Both the position numbers and the translations under genes were made by a program. A stretch of DNA of 64,000 bases from Propionibacteriaceae bacterium (lineage in GTDB: Bacteria > Actinomycetota > Actinomycetes > Propionibacteriales > Propionibacteriaceae): the NCBI GenBank assembly GCA_031271975.1, contig JAISUR010000037.1:434001-498000 (forward strand), read 5' to 3'. This document shows, piece after piece, positions 18,060 through 27,375 of this stretch (position 1 is its first letter; each line of letters opens with the position of its first letter). Under the pieces are notes generated by a model, which saw nothing but the letters and a program-made list of their open reading frames with translations, had not been told where the DNA came from and ran no database searches.

Positions 18060-18170
18060 CCTCGTCCGGGATGCCCAAGTCAGCGCGCTCAAATCGACGA
18101 ATCCTGAGAGAATTTCAATAGATTCTCACAAACCGCCCGTTTTCTAGTGCCGGAACCGGCCCCGGTGGCA

Positions 18171-18210
18171 TACACTGGGCAAGCCAAGACACGCGGTTAA
18201 CTGCTAACCG
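18171..18210 (+). promoter_or_regulatory. Candidate -10 and leader hairpin of the zinc-ribbon gene
   Basis: TACACT (18171-18176) is a plausible -10 box without a clear -35. The leader then contains CGGTTA-ACTGC-TAACCG (18194-18210), a perfect 6-bp hairpin 28 bases before the GTG start. Confidence 0.3.
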
Positions 18211-18238
18211 TGACAGCTCAACTACATGAGGAGACAAC

Positions 18239-18400
18239 GTGGCCGACGAGACATACACTGGTTCGTTCTACTGTGTGAAGTGCAAGGAACACCGCGACGC
18301 CACTGGCAAGGTGACGGTCAACGCGAAAGGCACGCGCATGGCCAAGTCAAAGTGCTCGGTGTGCGGTACCAACCTGACCAAGTTCTTACCCCGCTCGTAA
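18239..18400 (+). CDS. Small zinc-ribbon protein (DUF5679)
   Basis: A 53-residue protein, MADETYTGSFYCVKCKEHRD at its start, with two CxxC knuckles: YCVKCKE and SKCSVCGTN. The middle KGTRMAKSKC and the C-terminal FLPRS match DUF5679, a small family conserved in actinomycetes with no known function. The basic residues between the knuckles suggest nucleic-acid or ribosome binding, but that is inference. GTG at 18239 is preceded by AGGAG at 5 bases. The gene is monocistronic, with its own leader hairpin and a strong terminator right after the stop. Its small size makes it easy to miss. Confidence 0.85.
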   Translation: MADETYTGSFYCVKCKEHRDATGKVTVNAKGTRMAKSKCSVCGTNLTKFLPRS

Positions 18401-18410
18401 TCGTGATTGA

Positions 18411-18440
18411 GGGCGTCGGCTGCGGCCGGCGCCCTTTCTC
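18411..18440 (+). terminator. Rho-independent terminator of the zinc-ribbon gene
   Basis: GGGCG-TC-GGC and GCC-GG-CGCCC form a GC-rich stem around TGCG, followed by TTTCT, starting 10 bases after the stop codon. Confidence 0.75.
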
Positions 18441-18519
18441 ATGCCCGGACAACAGGCGAATGTTGCCCAAATGACCCGGTTTCTTGGCCCGAACTGGCCC
18501 GCGTAGCACTCTGGGTGGC

Positions 18520-19338
18520 GTGCAGAAGGCAGAAATCTGGCAGCTCAAGCGGCCGCTGATCCCCTTGTGGCTCGGCAATGACTACATCCGGCTCGGCGTC
18601 GAAGCCGACGCTGTCTTCGAACAAGTCCCGGAAGCCCTCAAGGGCCCGCTCCTGCTCCTCAACAGACCCCAGACGGAGAACTCGCTGGTTCGGCTGACTC
18701 CAGAACTGGACCGAAAGTGGATCCGCTGGCTGCTGGGACAACTGGACGCTGGTGGATTGTTGTGCCATGGCCGGCCGACCGCGACCACCGCGGTCCGGGT
18801 CATCGGACGCGGCAGGCTGGCTGAGGACATCATGTCGGGGCTTTCACAGGCAGGGGTGCCATGCCTGCCGCGAAGCGCCCGCTTGCCGGACGTGGGCTTT
18901 GCGGTGTTGGCCACGGGGACGATGGAACCGGACCGGCTGCTGGTGCGAGACCTGCGCATGGCCGGGATCCCCCACATGCCGGTGCGCATCTGGCCGGGAC
19001 GTGCCCGGGTGGGCCCGCTCGTCAATCCAGGGCGGACAGCTTGTTTGCGATGTTTGGACATGGCCCGGTCGGCCACTGACCGGGAGTGGGCGCACGTGCT
19101 CCCACAACTGTGCAGCTTGAGCCAGCGGGCCACTCCCCCGCTGCTGGCCTGGGCGGTGGCCACCGCCGTGCTGCAGGTGCAGGCCTATTGCCGCGGCACC
19201 ACCGCCGACGCGGTCAGCCGAGTGCTGGAATTGGACGGCGCGGAGAACAGGTTCTCCGTGGAAGAGATCCGCCCCCACCCGTACTGCAACTGCGTCGAGA
19301 ACGGCGACGAATACGCCGCTACCTGGATCCCGTGGTGA
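18520..19338 (+). CDS. Cyclodehydratase/ThiF-like protein without RiPP context
   Basis: A 272-residue protein resembling the N-terminal docking/E1-like part of TOMM (azole peptide) cyclodehydratases. It starts KAEIWQLKRPLIPLWLGNDYIRLG, has a Rossmann-like AVRVIGRGRLAEDIMSGL, and carries zinc-type cysteines in TACLRCLDM and HPYCNC near the C-terminus. No YcaO enzyme, dehydrogenase or precursor peptide is nearby, so a RiPP role is unsupported. A similar lone gene occurs in many actinomycetes next to uvrD2 and DUF2342, suggesting a housekeeping role. GTG at 18520 is preferred because TAGCACT lies just upstream. An in-frame TTG 12 codons earlier is possible. Its end overlaps the convergent uvrD2 by 20 bases. 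Confidence 0.7.
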   Translation: MQKAEIWQLKRPLIPLWLGNDYIRLGVEADAVFEQVPEALKGPLLLLNRPQTENSLVRLTPELDRKWIRWLLGQLDAGGLLCHGRPTATTAVRVIGRGRLAEDIMSGLSQAGVPCLPRSARLPDVGFAVLATGTMEPDRLLVRDLRMAGIPHMPVRIWPGRARVGPLVNPGRTACLRCLDMARSATDREWAHVLPQLCSLSQRATPPLLAWAVATAVLQVQAYCRGTTADAVSRVLELDGAENRFSVEEIRPHPYCNCVENGDEYAATWIPW

Positions 19339-21094
19339 TTCGCAGGATCTCCGCCCCATAGGCGGCGCATTTTGCGGGAATGACACCCGCGGCCGCCAAC
19401 CCGGCGGCGTCCGCGGGCACGGCCTCGGCGATGGCCATGAGCATCGCGTCGGTGAATATGGCAAACTCGGCCAGTCCTTCCGCCTCGGCCTGGCGCCTGC
19501 GCCACACCAGGAGCCGGGCGTAGATTTCGGGGTCGTAGCTCGCCGGGCAATCCTTGTGGCGGCCCAACACAAGTTCGGCGGCGCTCGAAAGGCGCCGGCC
19601 GCAAACCCGGCACGGCTGGTTGAGGGCCGTGGCCGGACGGTATGGGCGGCGCCGCGGGCGGGCCGGAGCGGCGCCAAGGGACTGCTGTGGTGCGGGAAGG
19701 AACGGCGAGACGGCCCCCGTCCAACTTATGCGCAGCCAAGTGCGCGCCCGGGTGACTCCCACATAACACAGCCGGGCCTCCTCGGCGAGCTGCGCGGGGG
19801 TGTTGGCCCGGGAGAAGGGCAGCAGGCCATCCTGGGCGCCGACGATAGCCACGGCGTCCCACTCCAGACCCTTGGCGGAGTGCAGCGTGGCCAGCGTCAC
19901 GGCGTCCGGCTCCGAGTGCCAGGCTTGCTCCTCGTCAGGCGAATCCGGCTCCACCGCCCGCAACACGTACGGGATGCCCGCGGCTTTGAGCGCGCGGGCC
20001 ACGGTATCGGATTGCGCGTGGATGCGATACAACACCGCCTGCTCGCGCCACGGGACGCCTTCGGAATGCAGCAGTGCCAGCCATTGCGCCACGCCCGCTG
20101 CCTCCGTGTCTTCGGAGGCCGCGGGCACCAGCTCGCAACCGGGACCGGAGTCACGCGCGGGACGCAGCTTCACGCCTTCCAGCCGCGCCGTAGCGAACAC
20201 GCAGTTCGCCAAGCCGACGATCTCCGGCGTGGAGCGATAGTCAGTCTCCAGGCGGATGACACGGGCATTGTGATGCGCCCCCTGGAATCCGGTGAGGTAA
20301 ACCGGGTCGGCGCCGGCGAAAGTGTGGATTGTCTGAGCTGGATCTCCGACCACGCACAGATCTTGACTGCCACCCAGCAGCAGGCCCAACAGCGTGTGCT
20401 GCACGCCGGACACATCTTGATACTCGTCAACGAGGAAGTGCCGGTATTGCGCGCGGACCTGTTCGGCGACGCCTGGCGAATCCTGCAACAGGGCGCAACA
20501 ACACAGCAGGATGTCGTCGAAATCTATGAGCCCGCGGTCGTTTTTCAGATACTCGTAGCGGCCCAGGACCTTGCCGACCAGGGCGACGTCCAATCCACCC
20601 GGCTGGCGGCGATACTTGTCGGCCAGTTCGGCATACCTGCCCAGCGTCACATTGCTCGCCTTCGTCCATGACACCTCCGTATCCAGGGCGCGCAGCAACC
20701 CCTGATCAGTGTCCAGCCCGCAGTCGGCGGCCGCCTGGGCCAGGAGCCCACGCCGGTCACCGGCCACCGCGGGCAACTCGGCACCGTAGGCTTTCGGCCA
20801 GAAGTACCTGCACAGCCTCAGCGCCGTGGAGTGGAAAGTGCGAGCGGCCACCCGGAACATGCCCAACGCCGCCAAACGCTCGCGCAACTCCGCCGCCGCC
20901 CGCGTGGTGAAAGTCACCGACAAAACCGCTGACGGTTGGTACGCACCGGTGGCGACGCCGTAGGCGATGCGGTGGGTGAGCGCGCGTGTTTTCCCCGTCC
21001 CGGCGCCTGCGATCACAGCGACCGGACGGCCAAACGATGTCGCGACCAAGCGCTGCGCGTCGTCCAACCCCTCCAATAGCGATTCTGGCTCCAC
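19319..21094 (-). CDS. uvrD2: ATP-dependent DNA helicase UvrD2 (SF1A, HRDC)
   Basis: A 591-residue SF1A helicase. Motifs in order: Walker A AGAGTGKT (29-36), motif II FLVDEYQDVS, motif III GDPAQTIHTFAG, motif IV RLETDYRSTPEI, motif VI LCYVGVTRARTWL. The C-terminus has a zinc-knuckle-like segment (CRVCGRR...GRHKDCP) and an HRDC-like domain, the architecture of mycobacterial UvrD2, a 3'-5' helicase. The third knuckle position, usually Cys, is His here (CxxC...HxxxC). GTG at 21094 gives MEPESLLEGLDDAQ, a normal family start. No ribosome site is visible, and a TAGAGT -10 box lies 7 bases upstream, so translation is probably leaderless. Divergent from recC. Confidence 0.92.
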   Translation of the reverse strand: MEPESLLEGLDDAQRLVATSFGRPVAVIAGAGTGKTRALTHRIAYGVATGAYQPSAVLSVTFTTRAAAELRERLAALGMFRVAARTFHSTALRLCRYFWPKAYGAELPAVAGDRRGLLAQAAADCGLDTDQGLLRALDTEVSWTKASNVTLGRYAELADKYRRQPGGLDVALVGKVLGRYEYLKNDRGLIDFDDILLCCCALLQDSPGVAEQVRAQYRHFLVDEYQDVSGVQHTLLGLLLGGSQDLCVVGDPAQTIHTFAGADPVYLTGFQGAHHNARVIRLETDYRSTPEIVGLANCVFATARLEGVKLRPARDSGPGCELVPAASEDTEAAGVAQWLALLHSEGVPWREQAVLYRIHAQSDTVARALKAAGIPYVLRAVEPDSPDEEQAWHSEPDAVTLATLHSAKGLEWDAVAIVGAQDGLLPFSRANTPAQLAEEARLCYVGVTRARTWLRISWTGAVSPFLPAPQQSLGAAPARPRRRPYRPATALNQPCRVCGRRLSSAAELVLGRHKDCPASYDPEIYARLLVWRRRQAEAEGLAEFAIFTDAMLMAIAEAVPADAAGLAAAGVIPAKCAAYGAEILRITTGSR

Positions 21095-21101
21095 GCGGAC
21101 A

Positions 21102-21124
21102 ACTCTACGGCTGACCCCGGACAG
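21102..21124 (-). promoter_or_regulatory. Leaderless, PafBC/RecA-NDp-like promoter of uvrD2
   Basis: On the minus strand CTGTCCGGG, 8 bases, then TAGAGT, ending 7 bases before the GTG start. This resembles the recalled LexA-independent damage-promoter consensus TTGTCRGTG-N8-TAnnnT. It stands back to back with a similar element facing recC. Confidence 0.5.
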
Positions 21125-21137
21125 ATCCTCGCGAAAA

Positions 21138-21160
21138 CTGTCCTGGGGGATGGCTAGTCT
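21138..21160 (+). promoter_or_regulatory. Leaderless, PafBC/RecA-NDp-like promoter of recC
   Basis: CTGTCCTGG, 8 bases, then TAGTCT, ending 9 bases before the recC ATG at 21170. The spacing and the TGTC and TAnnnT cores match the recalled PafBC-dependent consensus. The CTGTCC of this element and of the uvrD2 element form an inverted repeat (21119-21143). Confidence 0.5.
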
Positions 21161-21169
21161 TATCCCATC

Positions 21170-24142
21170 ATGGGTGACAGCGGTATCGGGGTGTTCCAGG
21201 CGAGGCACGCGGAAGTGTTGGCGGATCGCCTCATCAGCACGCTCACGGGGCCAGCCGCAGATGCCTTCGAGACGCAACTGGTCATCGTGCCCAGCGCCGC
21301 GATGCAGCGGTGGCTGAGCCAGCGGATGGCGCGGTCGGCCGGGATCTGCGCGGGCGTGGAGTTCCGGTCTGCAGCGTGGTTGGCGGCGCAAGTTTCTCCG
21401 CTGCCCAGCGAACAGGAATTGACGTTGCTGCTGCACCCGCTGCTGGGGTTGCCCGGGCTGGAGCGCTTGCGCGAACACGCGGCGGCGTCACGGGAGGCCG
21501 ATTCGCCCCTACGACGGGTCGCCCGCCGGTATCTGTCTTACCTCGAACACCGCCCGCAAATGCTCGAAGAATGGGCCGCGGGGCGCCATAGGTTGCCGCG
21601 AGATCAAGCCTGGCAGGCCACCTTGTGGCGCGCGATCGGCCTGAAACCTGACTGGCACACGCCCGACCTGCCGAGTCTGGTCAACGTGTTCTGCCCTGGG
21701 ACTTTGTCGCAGCGGCTGCGCGGGATCTTGGCCCGGCTCGCCCAGTCGCGCCGCGTGGACGTCTACCAGGTTTCGGGCTCGGCCGAGCAGACCCACATAC
21801 TCGCGGCTCTCGGCCCGGTGACCGACCTACCGGATCAGCCGCGGCCACAGACGCTGTTGGGACACCTGCAGGACGCCTTCGCAGCTGAGGGCGAGATCCC
21901 GGCTGCCGGTGGCCAACCCAAGGTGCCGGCCGACCAATCCGTCACCGTGCACTTGTCCCATGGCTTGGACCGGCAGGTGGAGGTATTGCGCGACACCTTG
22001 GCGGCGGCCTTCGACTCCGATCCGACGCTGGAGCCACGCCACGTCGCGATACTGACGCCTGACGTCGCCGCTGTCGCACCGCTCGTCACGGCCGCCTTCC
22101 AGGATTCGGCGCATCCCGCCACCGGATTCCGCCTGCGGGTGGCCGACCAAACGCTTGCGGAGAATCCCGCCGCCGCGCTGTTGCTACGCCTGTTGCGCCT
22201 GCCCGACAGCCGCATGGAAGCTGGTGAAGTCCTCGAATTGCTCGCCGAGCCGCCCATCGCGCGACGCTTCAGATTCGGCCCCGACCAACTGCAACGGCTC
22301 GGCGAGTTGGTTGCCCGGGCGTCGATCCGCTGGGGTCTGGACCGCAGGCACCGCGCGTCTTTCGGCCTGGACGCCGTGGTGCAGAACACCTGGATAGCCG
22401 GGGTGCAACGGCTGCTGCTGGGCATCGCGATGGACGGCAACACGCTTGCCTATGCCAAGACAGTCTCGCCCGCGGACGACGTGGATTCCTCGGACGCAGC
22501 CTTGATCGGATCGCTCGCCGAACTGGTCGCCCGTTTGTCGCGGCTCTTCGCCGTGCTCGAGGCTGACGCCACCTTGCCGCAGTGGATCGCTACTTGCCAA
22601 CACATCTTGGCGGCTCTTACGAGTTTCGAGCCTGGCCAAGAGCAGGCCCTGCACGCGGCCCTCGGACGCATCTGCGAGGACGCCGGGGAAGCCTCTGGCC
22701 ACCAAATGTCCCGCTGGGCATTCACACGGCTGCTGCAGCGCGAATTCGAGGGGCGCCCGGCCCGGCCGGGCTTCGGCGACGGCTCCGCCGTGGTGGCCGG
22801 CCTGCATTCCCTGCGTTGGATTCCGCACCGCGTGGTGGTGCTGCTCGGATGGGATGCCGAACGTTATCCGCGGTCCGCCCCGCATGACGGTGACGACCTG
22901 CTGGCCACCGATCCGCAGCCCGGAGATCCGGATCCGCCACGCCAGGACCGCCAGATCCTCCGCGACGCGGTGAACGCCGCGTCGCAACGCCTCATCGTGA
23001 TCGCGGCTGGGCGGGACGAATCCACCAACCGCGAGGTCGCTCCCGCTGCGCCGATCGCCGAATTGATGGACACGCTGGACACGCTGGCGCCCATCGCGGA
23101 ACTGGTCTTCCACCACCCGTTGCAACCGTTCAGCCCCGCCTGTTTTGACGGCTCCGCGCCGCGCGGCTACGACCCGGTCAGCTTTCGCGGCGCGCAGGCC
23201 GCCATTGGCCCGCGCGCGGCACGCCCGCGGCGTTTCGCGGGCCCGTTGCCGGCGCTGCCGCAAGATGCCCCCGTCGCGCTGTCCGACCTGGTGGCCTTCT
23301 TCAGCCACCCAGCCCGTTTCCTGCTCCGCGCCCGCGCCGGATTCACCCTCTCCGACCCGGTCACAGTTGCCGAGGAAATCCCGATCGACCCCGACCCGCT
23401 GGCCAGGTGGTCGATCGGGCGCCGGTATCTCGACCTGCGGCTGGCCGGCAATGAGCCCGCCAACATCACCCAAGCGCTGTGGTTGAGTGGCGATGTTCCC
23501 CCGGCGGGCCTCGGTTCCCGGCTTCTCGAAGTCGCCGGTGGCGACGTGCAACTCATAACCCGCCGTTTGCCGGCGGCCGCGGCGGCCCCACCGCAGGTGC
23601 ACGACATGGTGTTGGAGCGCCCTGATTTCACCTTGTCGGGCCGCGTCACCACGCACGGCGACGTGCTCTTGAACACCGAGTTTTCGCGGCTGCAGCCGCG
23701 GCATCAACTGGTCGCCTGGGTGCAGTTGCTCACCCTCAGCGCGTCCGAACCCGGGCCCTGGCAGGCCGTCACCGTGACCAAGTCGCGTGTGCATGCCCTG
23801 ACCGGACCGGATCCGCTGTGGGCCGGCCAGCTTCTGGATTCGCTGGTGGCCGTGTACCGCTACGGAATGCAGACCCCCATTCCCGCCTTGCCGCGCCTGT
23901 GCGAGCTTTTCGCGCGCCACCGCCGCACCGGGCAGGACCCTGCCGATCCTGCGCACCGCAACGACTATGGCCGCTGCTGGGAGTACGACGGCGACGAGAA
24001 TTGGCGGGCTTTCTTTTCCTATCCCGAGGTTCTCACACTGCCCGTGGGCGATTTCCAAGCAGGCGATCCCAGCGAAGCGACACTGCTCGGCAGGCTCGCC
24101 CGGCTCATTTGGGATCCGCTAGTCGAATGCGAACGGCCATGA
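21170..24142 (+). CDS. recC: Exodeoxyribonuclease V subunit gamma (RecC)
   Basis: A 990-residue RecC. The N-terminus VFQARHAEVLADRLISTL...QLVIVPSAAMQRWLSQRMA matches the family, as do RQVEVLRDTLAAAFD, EPRHVAILTPDV, GLHSLRWIPHRVVVLLGWD and ALSDLVAFFSHPARFLLRARA. RecC is a catalytically dead helicase-like subunit that splits the duplex and scans for Chi in RecBCD. The expected inactivation is visible: no Walker A motif. The start is the ATG at 21170, probably leaderless. The following recB start overlaps the recC stop as ATGA. The protein is shorter than the E. coli one, as usual in actinomycetes. Confidence 0.93.
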   Translation: MGDSGIGVFQARHAEVLADRLISTLTGPAADAFETQLVIVPSAAMQRWLSQRMARSAGICAGVEFRSAAWLAAQVSPLPSEQELTLLLHPLLGLPGLERLREHAAASREADSPLRRVARRYLSYLEHRPQMLEEWAAGRHRLPRDQAWQATLWRAIGLKPDWHTPDLPSLVNVFCPGTLSQRLRGILARLAQSRRVDVYQVSGSAEQTHILAALGPVTDLPDQPRPQTLLGHLQDAFAAEGEIPAAGGQPKVPADQSVTVHLSHGLDRQVEVLRDTLAAAFDSDPTLEPRHVAILTPDVAAVAPLVTAAFQDSAHPATGFRLRVADQTLAENPAAALLLRLLRLPDSRMEAGEVLELLAEPPIARRFRFGPDQLQRLGELVARASIRWGLDRRHRASFGLDAVVQNTWIAGVQRLLLGIAMDGNTLAYAKTVSPADDVDSSDAALIGSLAELVARLSRLFAVLEADATLPQWIATCQHILAALTSFEPGQEQALHAALGRICEDAGEASGHQMSRWAFTRLLQREFEGRPARPGFGDGSAVVAGLHSLRWIPHRVVVLLGWDAERYPRSAPHDGDDLLATDPQPGDPDPPRQDRQILRDAVNAASQRLIVIAAGRDESTNREVAPAAPIAELMDTLDTLAPIAELVFHHPLQPFSPACFDGSAPRGYDPVSFRGAQAAIGPRAARPRRFAGPLPALPQDAPVALSDLVAFFSHPARFLLRARAGFTLSDPVTVAEEIPIDPDPLARWSIGRRYLDLRLAGNEPANITQALWLSGDVPPAGLGSRLLEVAGGDVQLITRRLPAAAAAPPQVHDMVLERPDFTLSGRVTTHGDVLLNTEFSRLQPRHQLVAWVQLLTLSASEPGPWQAVTVTKSRVHALTGPDPLWAGQLLDSLVAVYRYGMQTPIPALPRLCELFARHRRTGQDPADPAHRNDYGRCWEYDGDENWRAFFSYPEVLTLPVGDFQAGDPSEATLLGRLARLIWDPLVECERP

Positions 24143-27100
24143 TGGTGCCATTCGATCCCGCCGGCCCGCTGCCCACTGGCACCTGGGCGCTCGAAGCCTC
24201 CGCGGGCACCGGCAAGACTCACGCCATCGCCGCGTTGGCAACCAGGTACCTCGCCGAAGGTGTGGCCACGTCACGGGATCTGGCGGTGATCACGTTCAGC
24301 CGCAGCGCCGCCGGAGAATTGTCCGACAGACTGCGCCAGCGCCTGCGCCACGCGCTGGACTTGTTGCGAACCGCGGCGGCGGGCAAATCTCCGCCCACTT
24401 GGGATGCCGCAGACGTTGCGCTGTTGGACGCCGACCCGGCGACGCTGGCAGCACGCGCTCAGCGGTTGGCCGACGCTGCGCGCGAACTGGACGCCGCCGC
24501 GGTGATGACGATCCACGGCTTCTGCGAGGCGATGCTGACCGAGTTGGGCATCTGGGCGCTGTCCGATCCCCAAGGCGATCTGGTGGAAGACTTGCGCGCC
24601 GAACGCCGCGAAGTGGTGCGGGACCTCTACCTCAACAGGTTTGCCAATGCCGCGCCGGCGCCGTTCAGTTTGGCCGACGCCGACGAGATCGCCGACGCCG
24701 CCATGCGCACGCCTGACGCGCGGATCGAACCATTGGGAGCCCCCGGGCCGGCCGGGGCCCGCGCCGAATTCGCCGCCGCTGCGCGAACGGCGATGGCCGC
24801 CCGCAAACGCGCCCTCGGGGTCTATGACTACAACGACCAGCTCTTGCGGCTGCGCGATTCCGTGATCTGCTCTGAAACCGCCCGCGACCGGCTGCGCCAA
24901 CGTGCGAGTGTGGTGATAGTGGACGAATTCCAGGACACCGATCCCATCCAGTGGGAGATCCTGCAAACCTGCTTCCACCGCCACTCGACGTTGATCCTCA
25001 TCGGAGACCCCAAACAGGCCGTGTATTCCTTCCGGGGAGCGGACGTGCAAACCTACCTGCGCGCCAGGGATGTCGCCGACGTGAAGGTGAGCCTGGCGAC
25101 GAACTACCGCTCGGACCCGCCTGTCGTGTCCGCCCTGAACGACTTCTACCGCAATGTGTCGTTGAGCGCGGGCATCGATGTCACCAAAGTGGCGGCACAC
25201 CACCAGCACGCCCGGCTCTTGATAGCCGGGGCTCCGGCGCCGGGGATGCGGTTGCGCTGCCTGCCAAACGCCGATCCGCTCAGAGCCGAACCGGCCCGGC
25301 GCGCGATCTCCGCCGATCTGGCCTGCCAAGTGGCGGCCCTGTTGGACGGCGAGGCCACGTTGTGCGGTGAAACTGGTGAACGCCCCTTGCGCGCAGACGA
25401 CATCGCCGTGCTGGTGCGCAGCAACTCACGCGGCCGCGCCATCGCGGACGCCCTGGCCGCTGCCGGGATTCCAGTCGCCTTCGCCGGCGCCGACTCGGTG
25501 TTCGCGACTGACGCCGCCCGAGATTGGCAGACGCTGCTGGCCGCGCTGCTGCAGCCAGGTCGCGCCGCGCGCCGCCGGGCGATGTTCACCTCGTTCATTG
25601 ACGCGGACCTGCGTGCTGTGGCGAGCGCGTCACAGCGGCAGCTTTCCGATTGGTCCGCCACTTTGGCCTCTTGGTCTGAAACGCTCGCGGCCCAGGGCAT
25701 CGCAGCTCTATTTGCCCGCATCTGCGGCGAGGGTGATTTCACCGAACGGGTGTTGTCGGCGCCGCTCGGGGAACGGGAGCTCACCGACCACCGGCACTTG
25801 GCAGAGTTGTTGCACGCGCGGGAGGTCAAGGGGCTCAGCGGCGGAGCATTGCTGAACTGGCTCTCGGAGGCGATCTCGAACACCTTCGCAGGCGAATCCA
25901 CGCGCCGTCTGGAAACTGACGCCGACGCCGTGCAAGTGATGACAGTCCACCGTGCCAAAGGGCAGCAATTCCCTGTGGTGATGCTGCCACAGGTAGGCGA
26001 CCTGTATGCCGGCGATCCCCGTAAGGCAGGGTGTTTCACCAGCCACGATCCGGACGGGCAGCGCGTCTTGGACGTGGGCGGCCTCGGCGGCCCGGGACGG
26101 CAAGCCCGGCTGGCCCGGTATTTCGCCGAGCAATCCGAGGATGAGCTGCGGCTGCTGTATGTGGCGACGACCCGGGCCCAGTCGCACTTGGTCGTGTGGT
26201 GGGGACGCACGCTCCAGAACACGCATGCCTCTCCCCTGCACCGCGTGCTGTGTCTGCCGCGCTTCCAGCAGGGAATCCCAGCCGCCGAGTACCCGGACAT
26301 GGATATCGCCAGCATCGATTGGCTGCGCTCCGCCGCCGACATCCGGTTGGAGACCGCCGATCCACAGGCCGTCGTCACATCCAGACCCACCCTGGAAGCA
26401 ACGCCTGACTTGCGCTTGGCGAAGCTGGGCCGGACGGTGGACCAACTGTGGCGCCGCACGTCGTATTCCGGTCTGACCTATGGAGCCCATGGAGAATACG
26501 AGCCGCCCGATGAACCCGAGCCGGATGCCGACGAACCAGCCGAGTCCGGACTGAAATCCGGCACCCGTTCGCCGATGGCTGACTTGCCCGGCGGGACTTC
26601 TTTCGGCACGGTGGTACACGAGACGCTGGAGGCGCTCGATTGGCACACGGATGACGACGCCGAACTGCTCGACCGCCTGGCGGCGGAAGGAGCCGCCGCA
26701 CTGGCGCGCTCCGCACTGCGGGACGTGTCGGCGACGGACCTCGCCCGGGCGTTGCTCCCCACCGTCCGGACTCCATTGCTCCCCCTGACCGATCAACCGC
26801 TGGCCGGCTTCCCCGCCAAGGACAGGCTCAACGAACTCGATTTCGAGTTCAGCCTCGGCGACGCATCCGACACCACGTTGGGAGACCTCGCCGACATGCT
26901 GGAGCGCTGGCTTCCGCCCGGGGATCCGCTCGCCGGATATCCGCAGGCGCTCCGCGGCGGGGAACTGCGCGACGCCGTGCTCCGCGGATTCTTGACCGGC
27001 TCAATCGACTGTGTGCTGCGCACCCGGGAGGACCGCTTCATCATCGTCGATTACAAGACGAACCGCCTGCCCGTCGCCGGCGAACTCTTCGTGGAGCACT

Positions 27101-27375
27101 ACACGCCGCGCGCCATGGCGGCCGAGATGATCCGATCCCATTATCCGCTGCAAGCCATCCTCTATTGTGTGGCGCTGCACCGCTTCTTGCAGGCCCGGTT
27201 GCGTGGATACTCGCCCGCCAAGCACTTCGGCGGCGTCGGATACCTGTTCGTGCGCGGCATGGCGGGTTCGCCTCCCGTGCTGGCCGACGGCCAACCAACA
27301 GGGGTGTTCGCTTGGCACCCGCCAGCGGGCCTGGTCGCCGAGTTGTCGGAAAAGCTGCGCGGAGGTGGGTTGTGA
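24139..27375 (+). CDS. recB: Exodeoxyribonuclease V subunit beta (RecB)
   Basis: A 1078-residue RecB: SF1A 3'-5' helicase plus nuclease. Walker A is in LEASAGTGKTHAIAAL and motif II is VVIVDEFQDTDPIQWE. Also visible are LIGDPKQAVYSFRGAD, TNYRSDPP and MTVHRAKGQQFPVVMLP. The C-terminal RecB-family nuclease shows GTVVHETLEA, GSIDCVLR and IVDYKTN with Asp971 and Lys973, so it should be active. The start is taken as the ATG at 24139, which overlaps the recC stop. An in-frame ATG at 24127 would add four residues. GTGA couples it to recD. It would unwind and degrade double-strand ends with RecC and RecD. Confidence 0.93.
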   Translation: MMVPFDPAGPLPTGTWALEASAGTGKTHAIAALATRYLAEGVATSRDLAVITFSRSAAGELSDRLRQRLRHALDLLRTAAAGKSPPTWDAADVALLDADPATLAARAQRLADAARELDAAAVMTIHGFCEAMLTELGIWALSDPQGDLVEDLRAERREVVRDLYLNRFANAAPAPFSLADADEIADAAMRTPDARIEPLGAPGPAGARAEFAAAARTAMAARKRALGVYDYNDQLLRLRDSVICSETARDRLRQRASVVIVDEFQDTDPIQWEILQTCFHRHSTLILIGDPKQAVYSFRGADVQTYLRARDVADVKVSLATNYRSDPPVVSALNDFYRNVSLSAGIDVTKVAAHHQHARLLIAGAPAPGMRLRCLPNADPLRAEPARRAISADLACQVAALLDGEATLCGETGERPLRADDIAVLVRSNSRGRAIADALAAAGIPVAFAGADSVFATDAARDWQTLLAALLQPGRAARRRAMFTSFIDADLRAVASASQRQLSDWSATLASWSETLAAQGIAALFARICGEGDFTERVLSAPLGERELTDHRHLAELLHAREVKGLSGGALLNWLSEAISNTFAGESTRRLETDADAVQVMTVHRAKGQQFPVVMLPQVGDLYAGDPRKAGCFTSHDPDGQRVLDVGGLGGPGRQARLARYFAEQSEDELRLLYVATTRAQSHLVVWWGRTLQNTHASPLHRVLCLPRFQQGIPAAEYPDMDIASIDWLRSAADIRLETADPQAVVTSRPTLEATPDLRLAKLGRTVDQLWRRTSYSGLTYGAHGEYEPPDEPEPDADEPAESGLKSGTRSPMADLPGGTSFGTVVHETLEALDWHTDDDAELLDRLAAEGAAALARSALRDVSATDLARALLPTVRTPLLPLTDQPLAGFPAKDRLNELDFEFSLGDASDTTLGDLADMLERWLPPGDPLAGYPQALRGGELRDAVLRGFLTGSIDCVLRTREDRFIIVDYKTNRLPVAGELFVEHYTPRAMAAEMIRSHYPLQAILYCVALHRFLQARLRGYSPAKHFGGVGYLFVRGMAGSPPVLADGQPTGVFAWHPPAGLVAELSEKLRGGGL

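Noticed and set aside
18520-19338. RiPP/azole-peptide biosynthetic cluster
   Set aside because: Only a cyclodehydratase-like protein is present; no YcaO, dehydrogenase, transporter or precursor peptide nearby.
21095-21169. LexA (SOS) box in the uvrD2/recC divergent promoter
   Set aside because: No CGAAC-N4-GTTCG type sequence found; the inverted repeat there is better explained by two opposed TGTC promoter elements.
22184-24058. 624-codon minus-strand frame opposite recC
   Set aside because: High-GC shadow without a recognisable motif or ribosome site.
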